Below, one piece after another: positions 1 to 8,165 of a stretch of DNA of 64,000 nt. The stretch covers positions 117,688 through 181,687 of the forward strand of contig CAVUSV010000002.1 of NCBI GenBank assembly GCA_963744225.1. The letters are read 5' to 3'. The notes beneath the pieces were generated by a model. The model made no database searches. It saw nothing but the letters and a program-made list of their open reading frames with translations, and was not told where the DNA came from. The DNA is from Bog-473 sp963744225 (GTDB lineage: Bacteria; Actinomycetota; Acidimicrobiia; Acidimicrobiales; RAAP-2). The stretch's first letter is position 1. Each line of letters starts with the position of its first letter. Both the position numbers and the translations under genes were made by a program.

Positions 1-1340
1 ATTTGAGCAAGGCTGGGGGAACCTTGGCCAAGGTCGGCGCGATCGTGTGGTTGAAGACGATGGCGTAGATCGCGCCGAAGACGGCCGTGCCGAAGGAGCC
101 ACCGATCATCCGGAAGAAGGTCGCGGCACTGGTGGCGACGCCGAGGTCCTTGTACGACACCGCGTTCTGCACCGCCACCACGAGCACCTGCATGATCAGG
201 CCCATGCCCACCCCGAAGACGAACATGTAGAAGGCGAAGACCCAGCTGTTGATCGACGCATCGATGAGCGACAGCAGGTACGCGCCCAGGGTCATCATTG
301 CGGTGCCGACGATGGGAAAGATCCGGTAGCGGCCCCACCGGGTCACCAGGCGACCCGAGATCACCGATGCGGCCAACATTCCGAGCATGAGCGGCAGGAT
401 CCGCAGTCCGGACGCCGTCGGGCTCACGCCCTTGACGTTCTGCAGGAAGAGCGGCAGGAACGTCAGGGCGCCGAACATGGCGAAGCCCATCACGAAGCCG
501 ATTGCGCTGGCCGCGCTCGAAGACCCGGATCCGGAAGAGGTTGAGCGGGATCACCGGCTCGATCGCCCGGTGCTCGACCAGCAAGAAACCCCCAGCGAGC
601 AGAATGCCGAGACCGAAGGTGAGGTAGCTCGGCGACGACTTCCAGGGCCACGAGATGCCGCCCAGGCTGCAGAAGATGATCAACGAGGTGGTCGATGCGG
701 CCAAGAGCACGGTCCCCATGTAGTCGATGGTGTGGTGGACCCGGCGCAGGTGGCCCGGCAGAACGGTGCCGGTGACGAAGAGCGCCAGGACGCCCAGCGG
801 CAGGTTGATGTAGAAGACCCAGCGCCACGACAGGTAGGTCACGCACAGCCCGCCGATCAGTGGCCCGATCACCGTCGCCACGGCGAACATGGCACCGAAG
901 AGCCCCATGTAGCGACCGCGGTCGCGCGGCGAGACGACGTCACCAATGATGGTCTGCGCGCCCACCATCAACCCTCCACCGCCCAATCCCTGCAGGGCGC
1001 GGAAGGCGATGAGCTCCGTCATGGTGTGGCTGAAGCCCGCCAGTGCGGAGCCGATGACGAAGATCACGATCGCCACTTGGAAGAAGATCTTCCGCCCGAA
1101 CTGGTCGCCGAGCTTGCCCCACAGCGGCGTCGATACCGTTGACGCCAGGAGATAGGCGGTGACCACCCAGGCCAGGTGCGACCCTCCGTGCAGGTCGCCC
1201 ACAATGGTCGGCAGGGCGGTCGAGACGATGGTCTGGTCGAGCGCCGCCAGCAACATCCCCAGCAGCAGGGCACCGAGAATGAACCACAGCCGACGACCGG
1301 TGATGCGCTCGACCTCAGGGGGTGCTGCGACGACGCTCAC
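1..1340 (-). CDS. MFS drug exporter, EmrB/QacA (DHA2) type; partial, one frameshift
   Basis: Proton-driven multidrug efflux permease of the inner membrane. Read on the minus strand from a GTG at 1340 that follows a strong GGGGAGG ribosome site. Early residues show the DHA2 pattern: a hydrophobic first helix ending LAALDQTIVSTALPTI, then the loop motif GKLGDQFGRK, then the LQGLGGGGLMVG helix. The frame breaks near 515-522, inside FRIRVF...ASAIGFVMGF, where one base too many or too few moves the reading to another frame that stays membrane-like to the window edge. The 3' end lies outside the window. Divergent from the nitronate monooxygenase gene, with a 214-base shared upstream region. Substrate unknown. 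Confidence 0.85.
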   Translation of the reverse strand, partial: MSVVAAPPEVERITGRRLWFILGALLLGMLLAALDQTIVSTALPTIVGDLHGGSHLAWVVTAYLLASTVSTPLWGKLGDQFGRKIFFQVAIVIFVIGSALAGFSHTMTELIAFRALQGLGGGGLMVGAQTIIGDVVSPRDRGRYMGLFGAMFAVATVIGPLIGGLCVTYLSWRWVFYINLPLGVLALFVTGTVLPGHLRRVHHTIDYMGTVLLAASTTSLIIFCSLGGISWPWKSSPSYLTFGLGILLAGGFLLVEHRAIEPVIPLNLFRIRVFERGQRNRLRDGLRHVRRPDVPAALPAERQGREPDGVRTADPAAHARNVGRIGDLGSPGDPVGPLPDLSHRRHRNDDPGRVPAVAHRCVDQQLGLRLLHVRLRGGHGPDHAGARGGGAERGVVQGPRRRHQCRDLLPDDRWLLRHGRLRRDLRHRLQPHDRADLGQGSPSLAQ

Positions 1341-1372
1341 ACCCACCTCCCCACGTCGACCACGATGGGTTC

Positions 1373-1401
1373 ACAGTAGGAACGCCCTGTTCAATTTGCA
1401 A
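1373..1401 (-). promoter_or_regulatory. Candidate sigma-70 promoter for the MFS exporter
   Basis: On the minus strand TTGCAA (1401-1396) and TACTGT (1378-1373) are separated by 17 bases, 33 bases before the GTG start. It lies in a locally AT-richer patch of the divergent intergenic region. The hexamers are imperfect, so this is a candidate only. Confidence 0.35.
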
Positions 1402-1554
1402 CCATGGGTGGCCCGCCGCCCCCTCCTCCAGACCCGTCAGGGCGGACACCACCGTTTGGCCGCGCGGGCTCCGGGCCCGCCGCGACCCGCGCTACGGTCC
1501 CCGCGGTGCCTGCGTCCGACGCAGCGACCGAACGAATGAAGGAAGGCTTGACCC

Positions 1555-2520
1555 ATGCGTACTCGCCTCACCGCGCTGCTCGGAATCGAGCACCCCGTCA
1601 TGCTCGCCGGCATGGGGGGCGTCTCGTACTCCGAGCTCGCGGCGGCCGTCTCGGCCGCTGGGGGGTTCGGGTGCCTCGGCGCATCGACCATGGGCAACGA
1701 GAAGATGGCGGCCGAGATCGCGGCTGTCCGGCGCGCCACCGACAAGCCCTTCGGCGTCGATCTCCTCACGGCCATGCCGGGCGGCATGACCGACCAGGTC
1801 AAGATGATCATCGAGGGCGGCGCGTCGGCCTTCGTCGCCGGCCTGGGAGTGCCGACCGAGGTCGTCGAGCTGTGCCATCGACACGACGTGATCGTGGTCA
1901 GCATGTGCGGCAAGGTCGAACATGCGCTGCGCGCCGTCGATGCCGGGTGCGACCTCGTGGTGGCCCAGGGCACCGAAGCCGGAGGCCACACGGGACAGGT
2001 TGCCACCCTTCCCTTGGTCCCCCAGATCGTCGACGCGGTGGGCGAGCGCGTTCCTGTCGTCGCGGCTGGAGGCATCTTCGACGGCCGCGGCCTGGCCGCC
2101 GCGCTGTCGCTCGGCGCCGACGGGATCTGGGTGGGCACCCGGTTCATCGCCACCCCTGAAGCGCGCGGCGTGCTGGGGTACAAGGAAAAGCTCGTGGCGA
2201 GCCGGGAGGATCAAACCACGGTGAGCCGCGCCTACTCGGGCAAGACCATGCGGGTGGTGCGCAACCAGTACACGGACTATTTCGACGCGCACCCCGAGGA
2301 GCTCAAGAAGTTCCCGGAGCAGCTGGGCGTCTCGTACGGGAACGGGACCATGCACCTCGGCGGCGATTCCTTCACCGATGGCGTCGACGTCGACAAGGAG
2401 TGCTATCCCGCGGGCCAGGGTGTGGGCGGCATCACCGAGCTGGTACCTGCCGGCGAACTGGTGGCCCGATTCGTCGGCGAAGCCGAGGCGGTCCTCGACC
2501 GCTTGTCGGGCCTGCGCTGA
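1555..2520 (+). CDS. Nitronate monooxygenase (2-nitropropane dioxygenase family)
   Basis: FMN-dependent TIM-barrel enzyme of 321 residues that oxidises alkyl nitronates, here probably a general detoxification or catabolic oxidoreductase. The start ATG follows AAGGAAGG by nine bases. Family hallmarks are the N-terminal IEHPVMLAGMGG, the FMN-phosphate region around VVAAGGIFDGRG and GADGIWVGTRF, and the segment GTEAGGHTG with the conserved histidine. No signal peptide or membrane segment. It stands alone, divergent from the MFS exporter. A second, distinct homologue lies at 24742-25803. True substrates of these enzymes are often not nitro compounds. Confidence 0.9.
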   Translation: MRTRLTALLGIEHPVMLAGMGGVSYSELAAAVSAAGGFGCLGASTMGNEKMAAEIAAVRRATDKPFGVDLLTAMPGGMTDQVKMIIEGGASAFVAGLGVPTEVVELCHRHDVIVVSMCGKVEHALRAVDAGCDLVVAQGTEAGGHTGQVATLPLVPQIVDAVGERVPVVAAGGIFDGRGLAAALSLGADGIWVGTRFIATPEARGVLGYKEKLVASREDQTTVSRAYSGKTMRVVRNQYTDYFDAHPEELKKFPEQLGVSYGNGTMHLGGDSFTDGVDVDKECYPAGQGVGGITELVPAGELVARFVGEAEAVLDRLSGLR

Positions 2521-2567
2521 ACGGACTCGGGAGGCTGACTACTGCACGTGGCTGACGCGCTCCGTTT

Positions 2568-2870
2568 TCACCTCGTTCCGCCCAACCCGACGGGACACGA
2601 GACACCTGTGCCGCCCAGGCTGCAGTAACCCCCTGGGTTGGCCTCGAGGTACTGCTGATGGGAGGCCTCTGCGTAGTAGAAGGTGCCTGCGGGGCCGATC
2701 TCCGTCGTGAAGGCGGCACAACCAGCGTCTCGCAGTGATTGTGAGAACCACTCCGCCGCCTGTTTGGCCATGGCCGCCTGCTCGAGCGTGGTCGTGTAGA
2801 CGGCGGACCGATACTGCGTGCCCACGTCGCTACCTTGCCGCATCCCCTGCGTGGGGTCGCGGCCCTCGAA
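2568..2870 (-). pseudogene. msrA: Truncated peptide methionine sulfoxide reductase A (C-terminal fragment)
   Basis: On the minus strand the last ~98 codons read as the C-terminal half of MsrA: DPTQGMRQG...VGTQYRS, then FYYAEASHQQYL and GYCSLGGTGVSCPVGL before the stop. The N-terminal half, with the catalytic GCFWG cysteine motif, is missing: upstream of the DPTQG segment the frame runs into unrelated arginine-rich sequence. A MsrA without that cysteine cannot reduce methionine sulfoxide, so this looks like a remnant. An open reading frame does extend to 2963, but its first ~33 residues have no MsrA character. Confidence 0.75.
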
Positions 2871-3004
2871 AACACTCCCAGCCCGATGACGCCTCCTCAG
2901 AATTCCCGTCCCACCGGCAGCGATGGCTCCATGCCGCCATTCACTATGGGCGTTGCCGGGCACCCTCGCCGCATCGCCCCACCAAAGAAGTGCACAGTCA
3001 TGGA

Positions 3005-3032
3005 ATGTTCCGATATATCATTAGTGTTACAT
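3005..3032. promoter_or_regulatory. Candidate operator/promoter region of the padR operon
   Basis: An AT-rich island 55-82 bases before the padR start contains the perfect palindrome GATATATC (3012-3019), flanked by ATGT (3005-3008) and ACAT (3029-3032). PadR proteins commonly bind dyads bounded by ATGT/ACAT and repress their own operon. Spacing here is wider than the classical site, so assignment is tentative. Confidence 0.3.
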
Positions 3033-3086
3033 AGCCGCGAAAGGCAGAAGGGCCCAAAGAGGGCCAATGCAAAAAAGGAGCCGTCA

Positions 3087-3659
3087 ATGACACAGGAACA
3101 TCAACACGGACGTGACCACCAGCACGACCACGACCACCAGAGCGACCACGACCACTTCTTCGCCGGTCGCGGCATGCGGGGCCCACGGGGCCGCTGGGCG
3201 GGCGGGCGCGGGGGTTGGGGCGGCGGTCGCCGCATGCCGCGTGGAGCCATCCGCACCGCCATCCTGGTCGCCTTACGCGAGGAGCCGGCCCACGGGTACG
3301 AAGTCATGCGCCGCCTGGAGGAAATGAGTGGTGGCCTGTGGCGCCCCAGTCCCGGGTCCGTCTATCCGCACCTCCAGATGCTTGAAGACGAGGGCTTGGT
3401 CCACTCGTCCGACGTCGATGGCAGCCGAACCTACGCGCTGACCGATGCAGGGCGGGCGGAGGCCGAAAAGGCTCCACTCCCCTGGCAAGCAGCAGGCGAT
3501 GCCGATGACGCCGTCCGCACGCTCCGCACCAGCGTGGGCCAGCTCATGAGTGCGGCCAAGCAGCTGGCGGGCGCAGGCGAGAACGGCCAGATCGAACGTG
3601 GCGTCGCCGTGATCCAGAAGGCCCGCAAGGAGCTGTATCAGATCCTGGCCGAGGACTGA
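3087..3659 (+). CDS. PadR-family transcriptional regulator with His-rich N-terminus
   Basis: Winged-helix regulator of 190 residues. The ATG at 3087 is chosen because AGGAG sits six bases upstream; an upstream in-frame extension to 2835 lacks this. Residues 1-23 are a histidine/aspartate-rich tail (HQHGRDHQHDHDHQSDHDH), followed by a Gly/Arg-rich linker to about residue 50. The PadR DNA-binding domain follows: ILVALREEPAHGYEVMRRLEE, then WRPSPGSVYPHLQMLEDEGLV and the wing SRTYALTDAGR. The C-terminal part is helical and probably dimerises. The gene lies 97 bases before a two-gene ABC exporter that it very likely controls. The His-rich tail could bind divalent metal; that is inference. Confidence 0.88.
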   Translation: MTQEHQHGRDHQHDHDHQSDHDHFFAGRGMRGPRGRWAGGRGGWGGGRRMPRGAIRTAILVALREEPAHGYEVMRRLEEMSGGLWRPSPGSVYPHLQMLEDEGLVHSSDVDGSRTYALTDAGRAEAEKAPLPWQAAGDADDAVRTLRTSVGQLMSAAKQLAGAGENGQIERGVAVIQKARKELYQILAED

Positions 3660-3756
3660 CGGGATCAACAGGCCTTAGGGCAAGTACACATCGGGTCGAC
3701 GTCGCGAGGGTCCACAGATCCTGGCGGCAGTCGCCCGGTACTGTGCAGAGGGAGCC

Positions 3757-4755
3757 ATGACCACGACGACCACAACGACGTCGCACGACGGCGCGACTCC
3801 CGGAAAAGGGGCGCCGATCATCGAAGCGGTGGGTCTGACCAAGACCTACCCGGGGACAGATTTCCGGGCCCTCGACGAACTAAACCTCCGCGTCGATACC
3901 GACGAGGTGTTCGGTCTCCTTGGCCCGAACGGTGCCGGCAAGACCACCACGGTCGGCGTGCTCACGACGCGGGTCATCCCCACGGGTGGACAAGCCTTCG
4001 TCGGAGGACTCGACGTCCTGCAGCACCCAACCCTGGTCAAGCAGCTCATCGGCGTGGTCTCTCAGCAGAACACGCTGGATCGCCAGCTGACACCGTGGGA
4101 AAACCTGTACTGGCACGGCCGCCTGTTCGGCATGGGCGCGAAGGAGTCTCGGGAGACCGCCGACGATCTCCTCGAGAGGTTCCAACTCACCCGTTTTGGA
4201 AAGGCGTCGGTCTACGCCCTCTCCGGTGGAATGGCGCAACGCCTGATGGTGGCGCGTGCCATCTTCCACCGTCCGGCCGTGCTGTTCCTCGACGAACCCA
4301 CCGCCGGATTGGATCCGCAGGGCCGGCTCGCCTTGTGGGACCTGCTCGAAGGACTCAACAACGAGGGCCAGACCATCATGCTCACCACCCATTACATGGA
4401 AGAAGCAGACAAGTTGTGCGACCGGGTGGCGATCATGGACCACGGCAAGATCCTGGCCCTCGACACACCAGCCGAGCTCAAACGCAGCGTCGGGGCCGAC
4501 ACAATTGTGACGGTGAAGGCGGCCGGGGACACCAATCGGCTGGCGGAGGCCTTCCAATCCCGCCTCGAAGGGCTGACGCGGACGCGACCCCTCGCTGACG
4601 GCGTCGAACTGCAAATCCGCGGCTCCGACCGGCTGGTTCCCCGCGTCGTCGAAACCGCCGAAGCTGCAGGCTTCTCGCTGGCTGACCTGTCAGTCGCCGA
4701 GCCAACGCTTGAGACCGTCTTCATCGGGCTGACCGGGAAGGATCTGCGCGACTGA
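3757..4755 (+). CDS. ABC exporter ATP-binding subunit (DrrA-like)
   Basis: ATPase of 332 residues energising the permease encoded next. After a Thr-rich N-terminus come Walker A GPNGAGKTT (about residue 56), Q-loop VVSQQ, signature LSGGM, Walker B LFLDEPTAGLD and the H-loop TTHYMEEAD. The extra ~90-residue C-terminal domain ending ETVFIGLTGKDLRD is typical of DrrA/CcmA-like drug or lipid exporter ATPases. GAGGGAG precedes the ATG. The stop codon overlaps the permease start (TGATG), so the two subunits are translationally coupled. Substrate unknown; a toxic hydrophobic compound sensed by the upstream PadR is the usual pattern. Confidence 0.92.
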   Translation: MTTTTTTTSHDGATPGKGAPIIEAVGLTKTYPGTDFRALDELNLRVDTDEVFGLLGPNGAGKTTTVGVLTTRVIPTGGQAFVGGLDVLQHPTLVKQLIGVVSQQNTLDRQLTPWENLYWHGRLFGMGAKESRETADDLLERFQLTRFGKASVYALSGGMAQRLMVARAIFHRPAVLFLDEPTAGLDPQGRLALWDLLEGLNNEGQTIMLTTHYMEEADKLCDRVAIMDHGKILALDTPAELKRSVGADTIVTVKAAGDTNRLAEAFQSRLEGLTRTRPLADGVELQIRGSDRLVPRVVETAEAAGFSLADLSVAEPTLETVFIGLTGKDLRD

Positions 4756-5657
4756 TGGCGACCACAACCGCCCGGACTCTCTCGGCATCCAGCTTCGGAT
4801 CGGGCCATGTCGAGCTCAACCCAACACGGTCGGCGACGGTCGCAAGTTGGACATCCCTGCGTGCCCTGATTCAGCGCGACATGGTCGTGCTCTGGAAGCA
4901 CAAGATCGAATTCACCGTACGCACCTTGGTGCAGCCATTCTTGTTGTGCTTTGTCTTCCTCTATGTGTTCCCGAAGATTGGTCAGGGCATCGGCGCGGCC
5001 AGTGGCGTTCCGGGTGCCGAGTCCGCATTCGCGACGGTGCTCGTGCCCGGGGTTGTCGGGTTGTCGATCATGTTCCAGGGCATCCAGGCAGTCGCCATGC
5101 AATTGGCGCAGGAATTCGGCTTCACCCGTGAGATCGAGGACCGGGTGCAAGCACCGTGTCCGATTTGGCTCGTCGCAATCTCAAAGGTGATCTCTGGCGC
5201 CGCCCAGGGGCTCATCTCTGCGGCAATCGTGCTACCCATCGCCTCCGTGGTCCATGCTGCCGGGGTGGAGGCTCAGATCAATCTCCACTGGTTGCTCATC
5301 GTCACCCTGGTACCCCTGTCCTGCATCTGCATGGCGTCCCTCGGTCTGCTTCTGGGGACGGCATTCGAGCCGCGCAACCTTGGCCTGATGTTCGGCTTCA
5401 TCGTCCTTCCCATCACGTTCCTGGGAGGCACCTACTACCAGTGGACCCGGCTGGCTCCAGTGAAGGTCGGCCCAGTCCACTGGTTGCAGATCTTCGTGCT
5501 GATCAACCCGCTGATCTATATCAATGATGGGATGCGTGCTGCGTTCACCGACGCAGCGCACATGCACCTCTACATCATCTATCCGGCCATTACGGCATTC
5601 AGCGTCATCTTCCTGGTGCTCGGACTTCGGAACTTCCGCAGCAAGGTACTGGCGTAG
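4755..5657 (+). CDS. ABC-2 type exporter permease (DrrB-like)
   Basis: Integral membrane subunit of 300 residues paired with the preceding ATPase. After ~45 polar residues it has about six hydrophobic segments: VQPFLLCFVFLYVFP, the VLVPGVVGLSIMFQGIQAV stretch, the ISGAAQGLISAAIVLPIASVV stretch, LLIVTLVPLSCICMASLGLLLG, FIVLPITFLGGTYY and a final helix near IIYPAITAFSVIFLVLGL. The loop after the second segment (EFGFTREIEDRVQAPCP) resembles the conserved EREhGTle-like cytoplasmic loop of ABC-2 permeases. It is the last gene of the padR operon. Confidence 0.9.
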   Translation: MATTTARTLSASSFGSGHVELNPTRSATVASWTSLRALIQRDMVVLWKHKIEFTVRTLVQPFLLCFVFLYVFPKIGQGIGAASGVPGAESAFATVLVPGVVGLSIMFQGIQAVAMQLAQEFGFTREIEDRVQAPCPIWLVAISKVISGAAQGLISAAIVLPIASVVHAAGVEAQINLHWLLIVTLVPLSCICMASLGLLLGTAFEPRNLGLMFGFIVLPITFLGGTYYQWTRLAPVKVGPVHWLQIFVLINPLIYINDGMRAAFTDAAHMHLYIIYPAITAFSVIFLVLGLRNFRSKVLA

Positions 5658-5903
5658 CCCCCGCGCCGTTCTGCTGGCTCACCCAGGCCTTTCAGGTCCG
5701 ACGAACGGCCTGCCACCCGCGAAATCCGAGAGCCCGCCGAACGTGCGCTTGACGCGACATGGGGATGCCACCGGGCTTTCTGGCCTTTGCGCGAAAATGG
5801 TGACAAACGCGCTAGATCACGGCCACGTCTGGGTAGGGTGAACCGCACCCTGCAGGCAGCGGGTGCACGCCGCTCCGGGTGGAATGGCGAAGGGACGGAT
5901 CTT

Positions 5904-7178
5904 ATGGAGACGACCGGTCGAGCAGCGCCGCCCGAACTCGCCGAGGTCTATGGGCGAATTCGGGCAACCACCGAGCAGCTGGCGTCCGTCCTCAGCGCGG
6001 AGGACCAGACCGTTCAGACGATGCCCGACGTGAGCCCCACGAAGTGGCATCGGGCACACATGACATGGTTTTTCGAGACGTTCGTCCTCAACGAATACGC
6101 GACCGACTACCGCGCGTTCGACGATGCGTACGGCTACATTTTCAACTCGTATTACGAGGCGGTCGGGGCGCGCCATCCGCGACCGGAGCGTGGCCTGTTG
6201 TCGCGGCCCGGCATCGAGGAGATCGCGCGTTACCGAGCCCACGTGGACGACGCCATGGAGGCCCTCCTCCTGGATCCGAGTCAGCCCGGTCTCCGAGAGC
6301 TGATCACCTTGGGTCTCCATCACGAACAACAGCATCAAGAGCTGTTGTTGATGGACATCAAGCACGTCCTGTCCCGGAACCCAATTCAGCCGACCTATCT
6401 GGGCGGACCACCAGTACCCGCTGGCAGTCACCCGCCGAAGGCAGGATGGATCGAACACGACGGAGGACTCGTCGAGATCGGGCATCGGGGTCGTGGGTTC
6501 GGATTCGACAACGAATTCCCGGTTCACCCGGTGTACCTGACACCGTTTGGGCTGGCCGACCGGCCGGTTACCTGCGGGGAGTGGATGTCGTTCATGGATG
6601 ACGACGGCTACCGCAGGCCTGAGTTCTGGCTGTCCGACGGCTGGGCCGTCATCAACACGCAGCACTGGGACGCTCCGCAGTATTGGTGGCGCGATCCCGA
6701 TGACCCCGAATGCTGGCTCCAGTTCACGCTTGCGGGTCCGCGTCGGGTCGACCCCGACGAGCCCGTCTGTCACGTGAGTTACTACGAGGCGGACGCTTTT
6801 GCCCACTGGACGGGTATGCGGCTGCCGACCGAGTCCGAATGGGAGACCATCGCGGCGTCGCACGGCGAGGGGGACAACTTCCTCCACGAAGACTTTCTCT
6901 CGACCGGCGCACCCCATCCCCGGCCCGCCGTCTCCACGAATGCCATGTTCGGCGACACATGGGAGTGGACATCGAGCGCCTATACGCCCTACCCCGGATT
7001 CCGTGCCGTCCCCGGTGCGGTGGGCGAATACAACGGCAAGTTCATGGTGAGCCAGTACGTGCTGCGGGGCGGGTGTTGCGCGACGCCGGCCGGACACGTC
7101 CGCGCGACGTACCGCAACTTCTTCCCACCGGGTGCGCGCTGGTCGTTCGGCGGCGTGCGGCTGGCCAGGGACCCCTGA
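5904..7178 (+). CDS. egtB: Ergothioneine sulfoxide synthase EgtB
   Basis: Non-haem iron enzyme of 424 residues joining gamma-glutamylcysteine or cysteine to trimethylhistidine with O2, forming the C-S bond and sulfoxide of the ergothioneine precursor. The ATG at 5904 has GAAGGGA eight bases upstream; a longer in-frame start at 5787 lacks a site and is not conserved. N-terminal DinB-like domain: KWHRAHMTWFFE near residue 50 and LHHEQQHQEL near 138-147 supply the three iron histidines. The C-terminal half is the formylglycine-generating-enzyme-like fold, with TGMRLPTESEWE, GDTWEWTSS and VLRGGCCATP. It ends three bases before egtD. Confidence 0.95.
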   Translation: METTGRAAPPELAEVYGRIRATTEQLASVLSAEDQTVQTMPDVSPTKWHRAHMTWFFETFVLNEYATDYRAFDDAYGYIFNSYYEAVGARHPRPERGLLSRPGIEEIARYRAHVDDAMEALLLDPSQPGLRELITLGLHHEQQHQELLLMDIKHVLSRNPIQPTYLGGPPVPAGSHPPKAGWIEHDGGLVEIGHRGRGFGFDNEFPVHPVYLTPFGLADRPVTCGEWMSFMDDDGYRRPEFWLSDGWAVINTQHWDAPQYWWRDPDDPECWLQFTLAGPRRVDPDEPVCHVSYYEADAFAHWTGMRLPTESEWETIAASHGEGDNFLHEDFLSTGAPHPRPAVSTNAMFGDTWEWTSSAYTPYPGFRAVPGAVGEYNGKFMVSQYVLRGGCCATPAGHVRATYRNFFPPGARWSFGGVRLARDP

Positions 7179-7181
7179 CCC

Positions 7182-8153
7182 ATGGCCTACACCATCGACG
7201 TCCATCTCTCGCCGGAGGAGGTCTACAGCCGGATGCGCGCGGACGCTCTCCAGGGTCTGCAGGGGGAGGCGAAGTCGATTCCGCCGGTCTGGTTCTACGA
7301 CGAACGGGGAAGCCGTTTGTTCGAGGAGATCACGCAACTCCCCGAGTACTACCCGACCCGAGTGGAGCGGGCGCTCCTCGAGAAGCACGCTGCCTCCATC
7401 GCCGAGTTGTCCAAGGCCGACACCTTGGTCGAACTCGGCGCCGGAGCGTGTGACAAGACGCGCGTGCTGCTGAGCGCACTCCAAGAAACAGGCCTGCTGG
7501 AGAGGTACGTGCCGTTCGACGTCAGTGACGAATTCCTCCGGGACGCCGCCACCACGCTGTCCCAGGAATTCGACACGCTGGACATCCATCTGGTGATCGG
7601 CGACTTCCACCAGCATCTCGCCCAGATCCCGACGGAGGGGAGGCGAATGGTCGCATTTCTCGGCGGCACCATCGGCAACCTGAACCCAGCTCAACGCGCC
7701 CGATTCCTCTTCGACCTCAACTGCACGATGTCGAGCGATGATTCGCTGCTGATCGGCACCGATCTAGTCAAGGACCCAAAGCGGCTCGTGGCTGCCTACG
7801 ATGACGCCGCAGGCGTGACGGCGGACTTCAACCGCAACGTCCTCTGGGTGCTCAACGACCAACTGGGGGGTGATTTCGATCCCGAGTTGTTCCGGCATGT
7901 CGCGCTGTGGAACGAAGACGAGCAGTGGATCGAGATGCGGCTCCGCGCCCAAGAGGCGACCGAGGTCTCCCTCCGAGGCGCCGGCATCACCGTCCACTTC
8001 GACGAGGGCGAGGACCTGCTCACCGAGATCAGCGCCAAGTTCACTCCCAAGCGCGTTGAGCACGAGCTCTCCGAAGCGGGTTTCGTGATTGAGGAGATGT
8101 GGGGAGCCGAGGACGGAGACTTCCTTCTCTCCCTCGCGCACCCCATCTGCTAG
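7182..8153 (+). CDS. egtD: L-histidine N(alpha)-methyltransferase EgtD
   Basis: SAM-dependent enzyme of 323 residues that trimethylates the histidine amino group to make hercynine, the EgtB substrate. Seen are the PPVWFYDERGSRLFEEITQLPEYY signature region near the N-terminus, the SAM-binding VELGAGACDKTR and the FLGGTIGNL motif characteristic of EgtD. Length matches the family. It lies three bases after egtB in the same operon. The neighbouring genes do not encode EgtA, EgtC or EgtE, which accompany the pair in mycobacteria, so those steps must be encoded elsewhere or replaced by direct cysteine use and a stand-alone lyase. It converges with the next gene, 12 bases between stops. Confidence 0.95.
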   Translation: MAYTIDVHLSPEEVYSRMRADALQGLQGEAKSIPPVWFYDERGSRLFEEITQLPEYYPTRVERALLEKHAASIAELSKADTLVELGAGACDKTRVLLSALQETGLLERYVPFDVSDEFLRDAATTLSQEFDTLDIHLVIGDFHQHLAQIPTEGRRMVAFLGGTIGNLNPAQRARFLFDLNCTMSSDDSLLIGTDLVKDPKRLVAAYDDAAGVTADFNRNVLWVLNDQLGGDFDPELFRHVALWNEDEQWIEMRLRAQEATEVSLRGAGITVHFDEGEDLLTEISAKFTPKRVEHELSEAGFVIEEMWGAEDGDFLLSLAHPIC

Positions 8154-8165
8154 CCGCGCGGAGCT

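Noticed and set aside
47..1142. Long plus-strand open frames rich in Arg, His and Asp
   Set aside because: They are antisense to the MFS exporter; composition is that of a shadow frame in GC-rich DNA and there is no family similarity.
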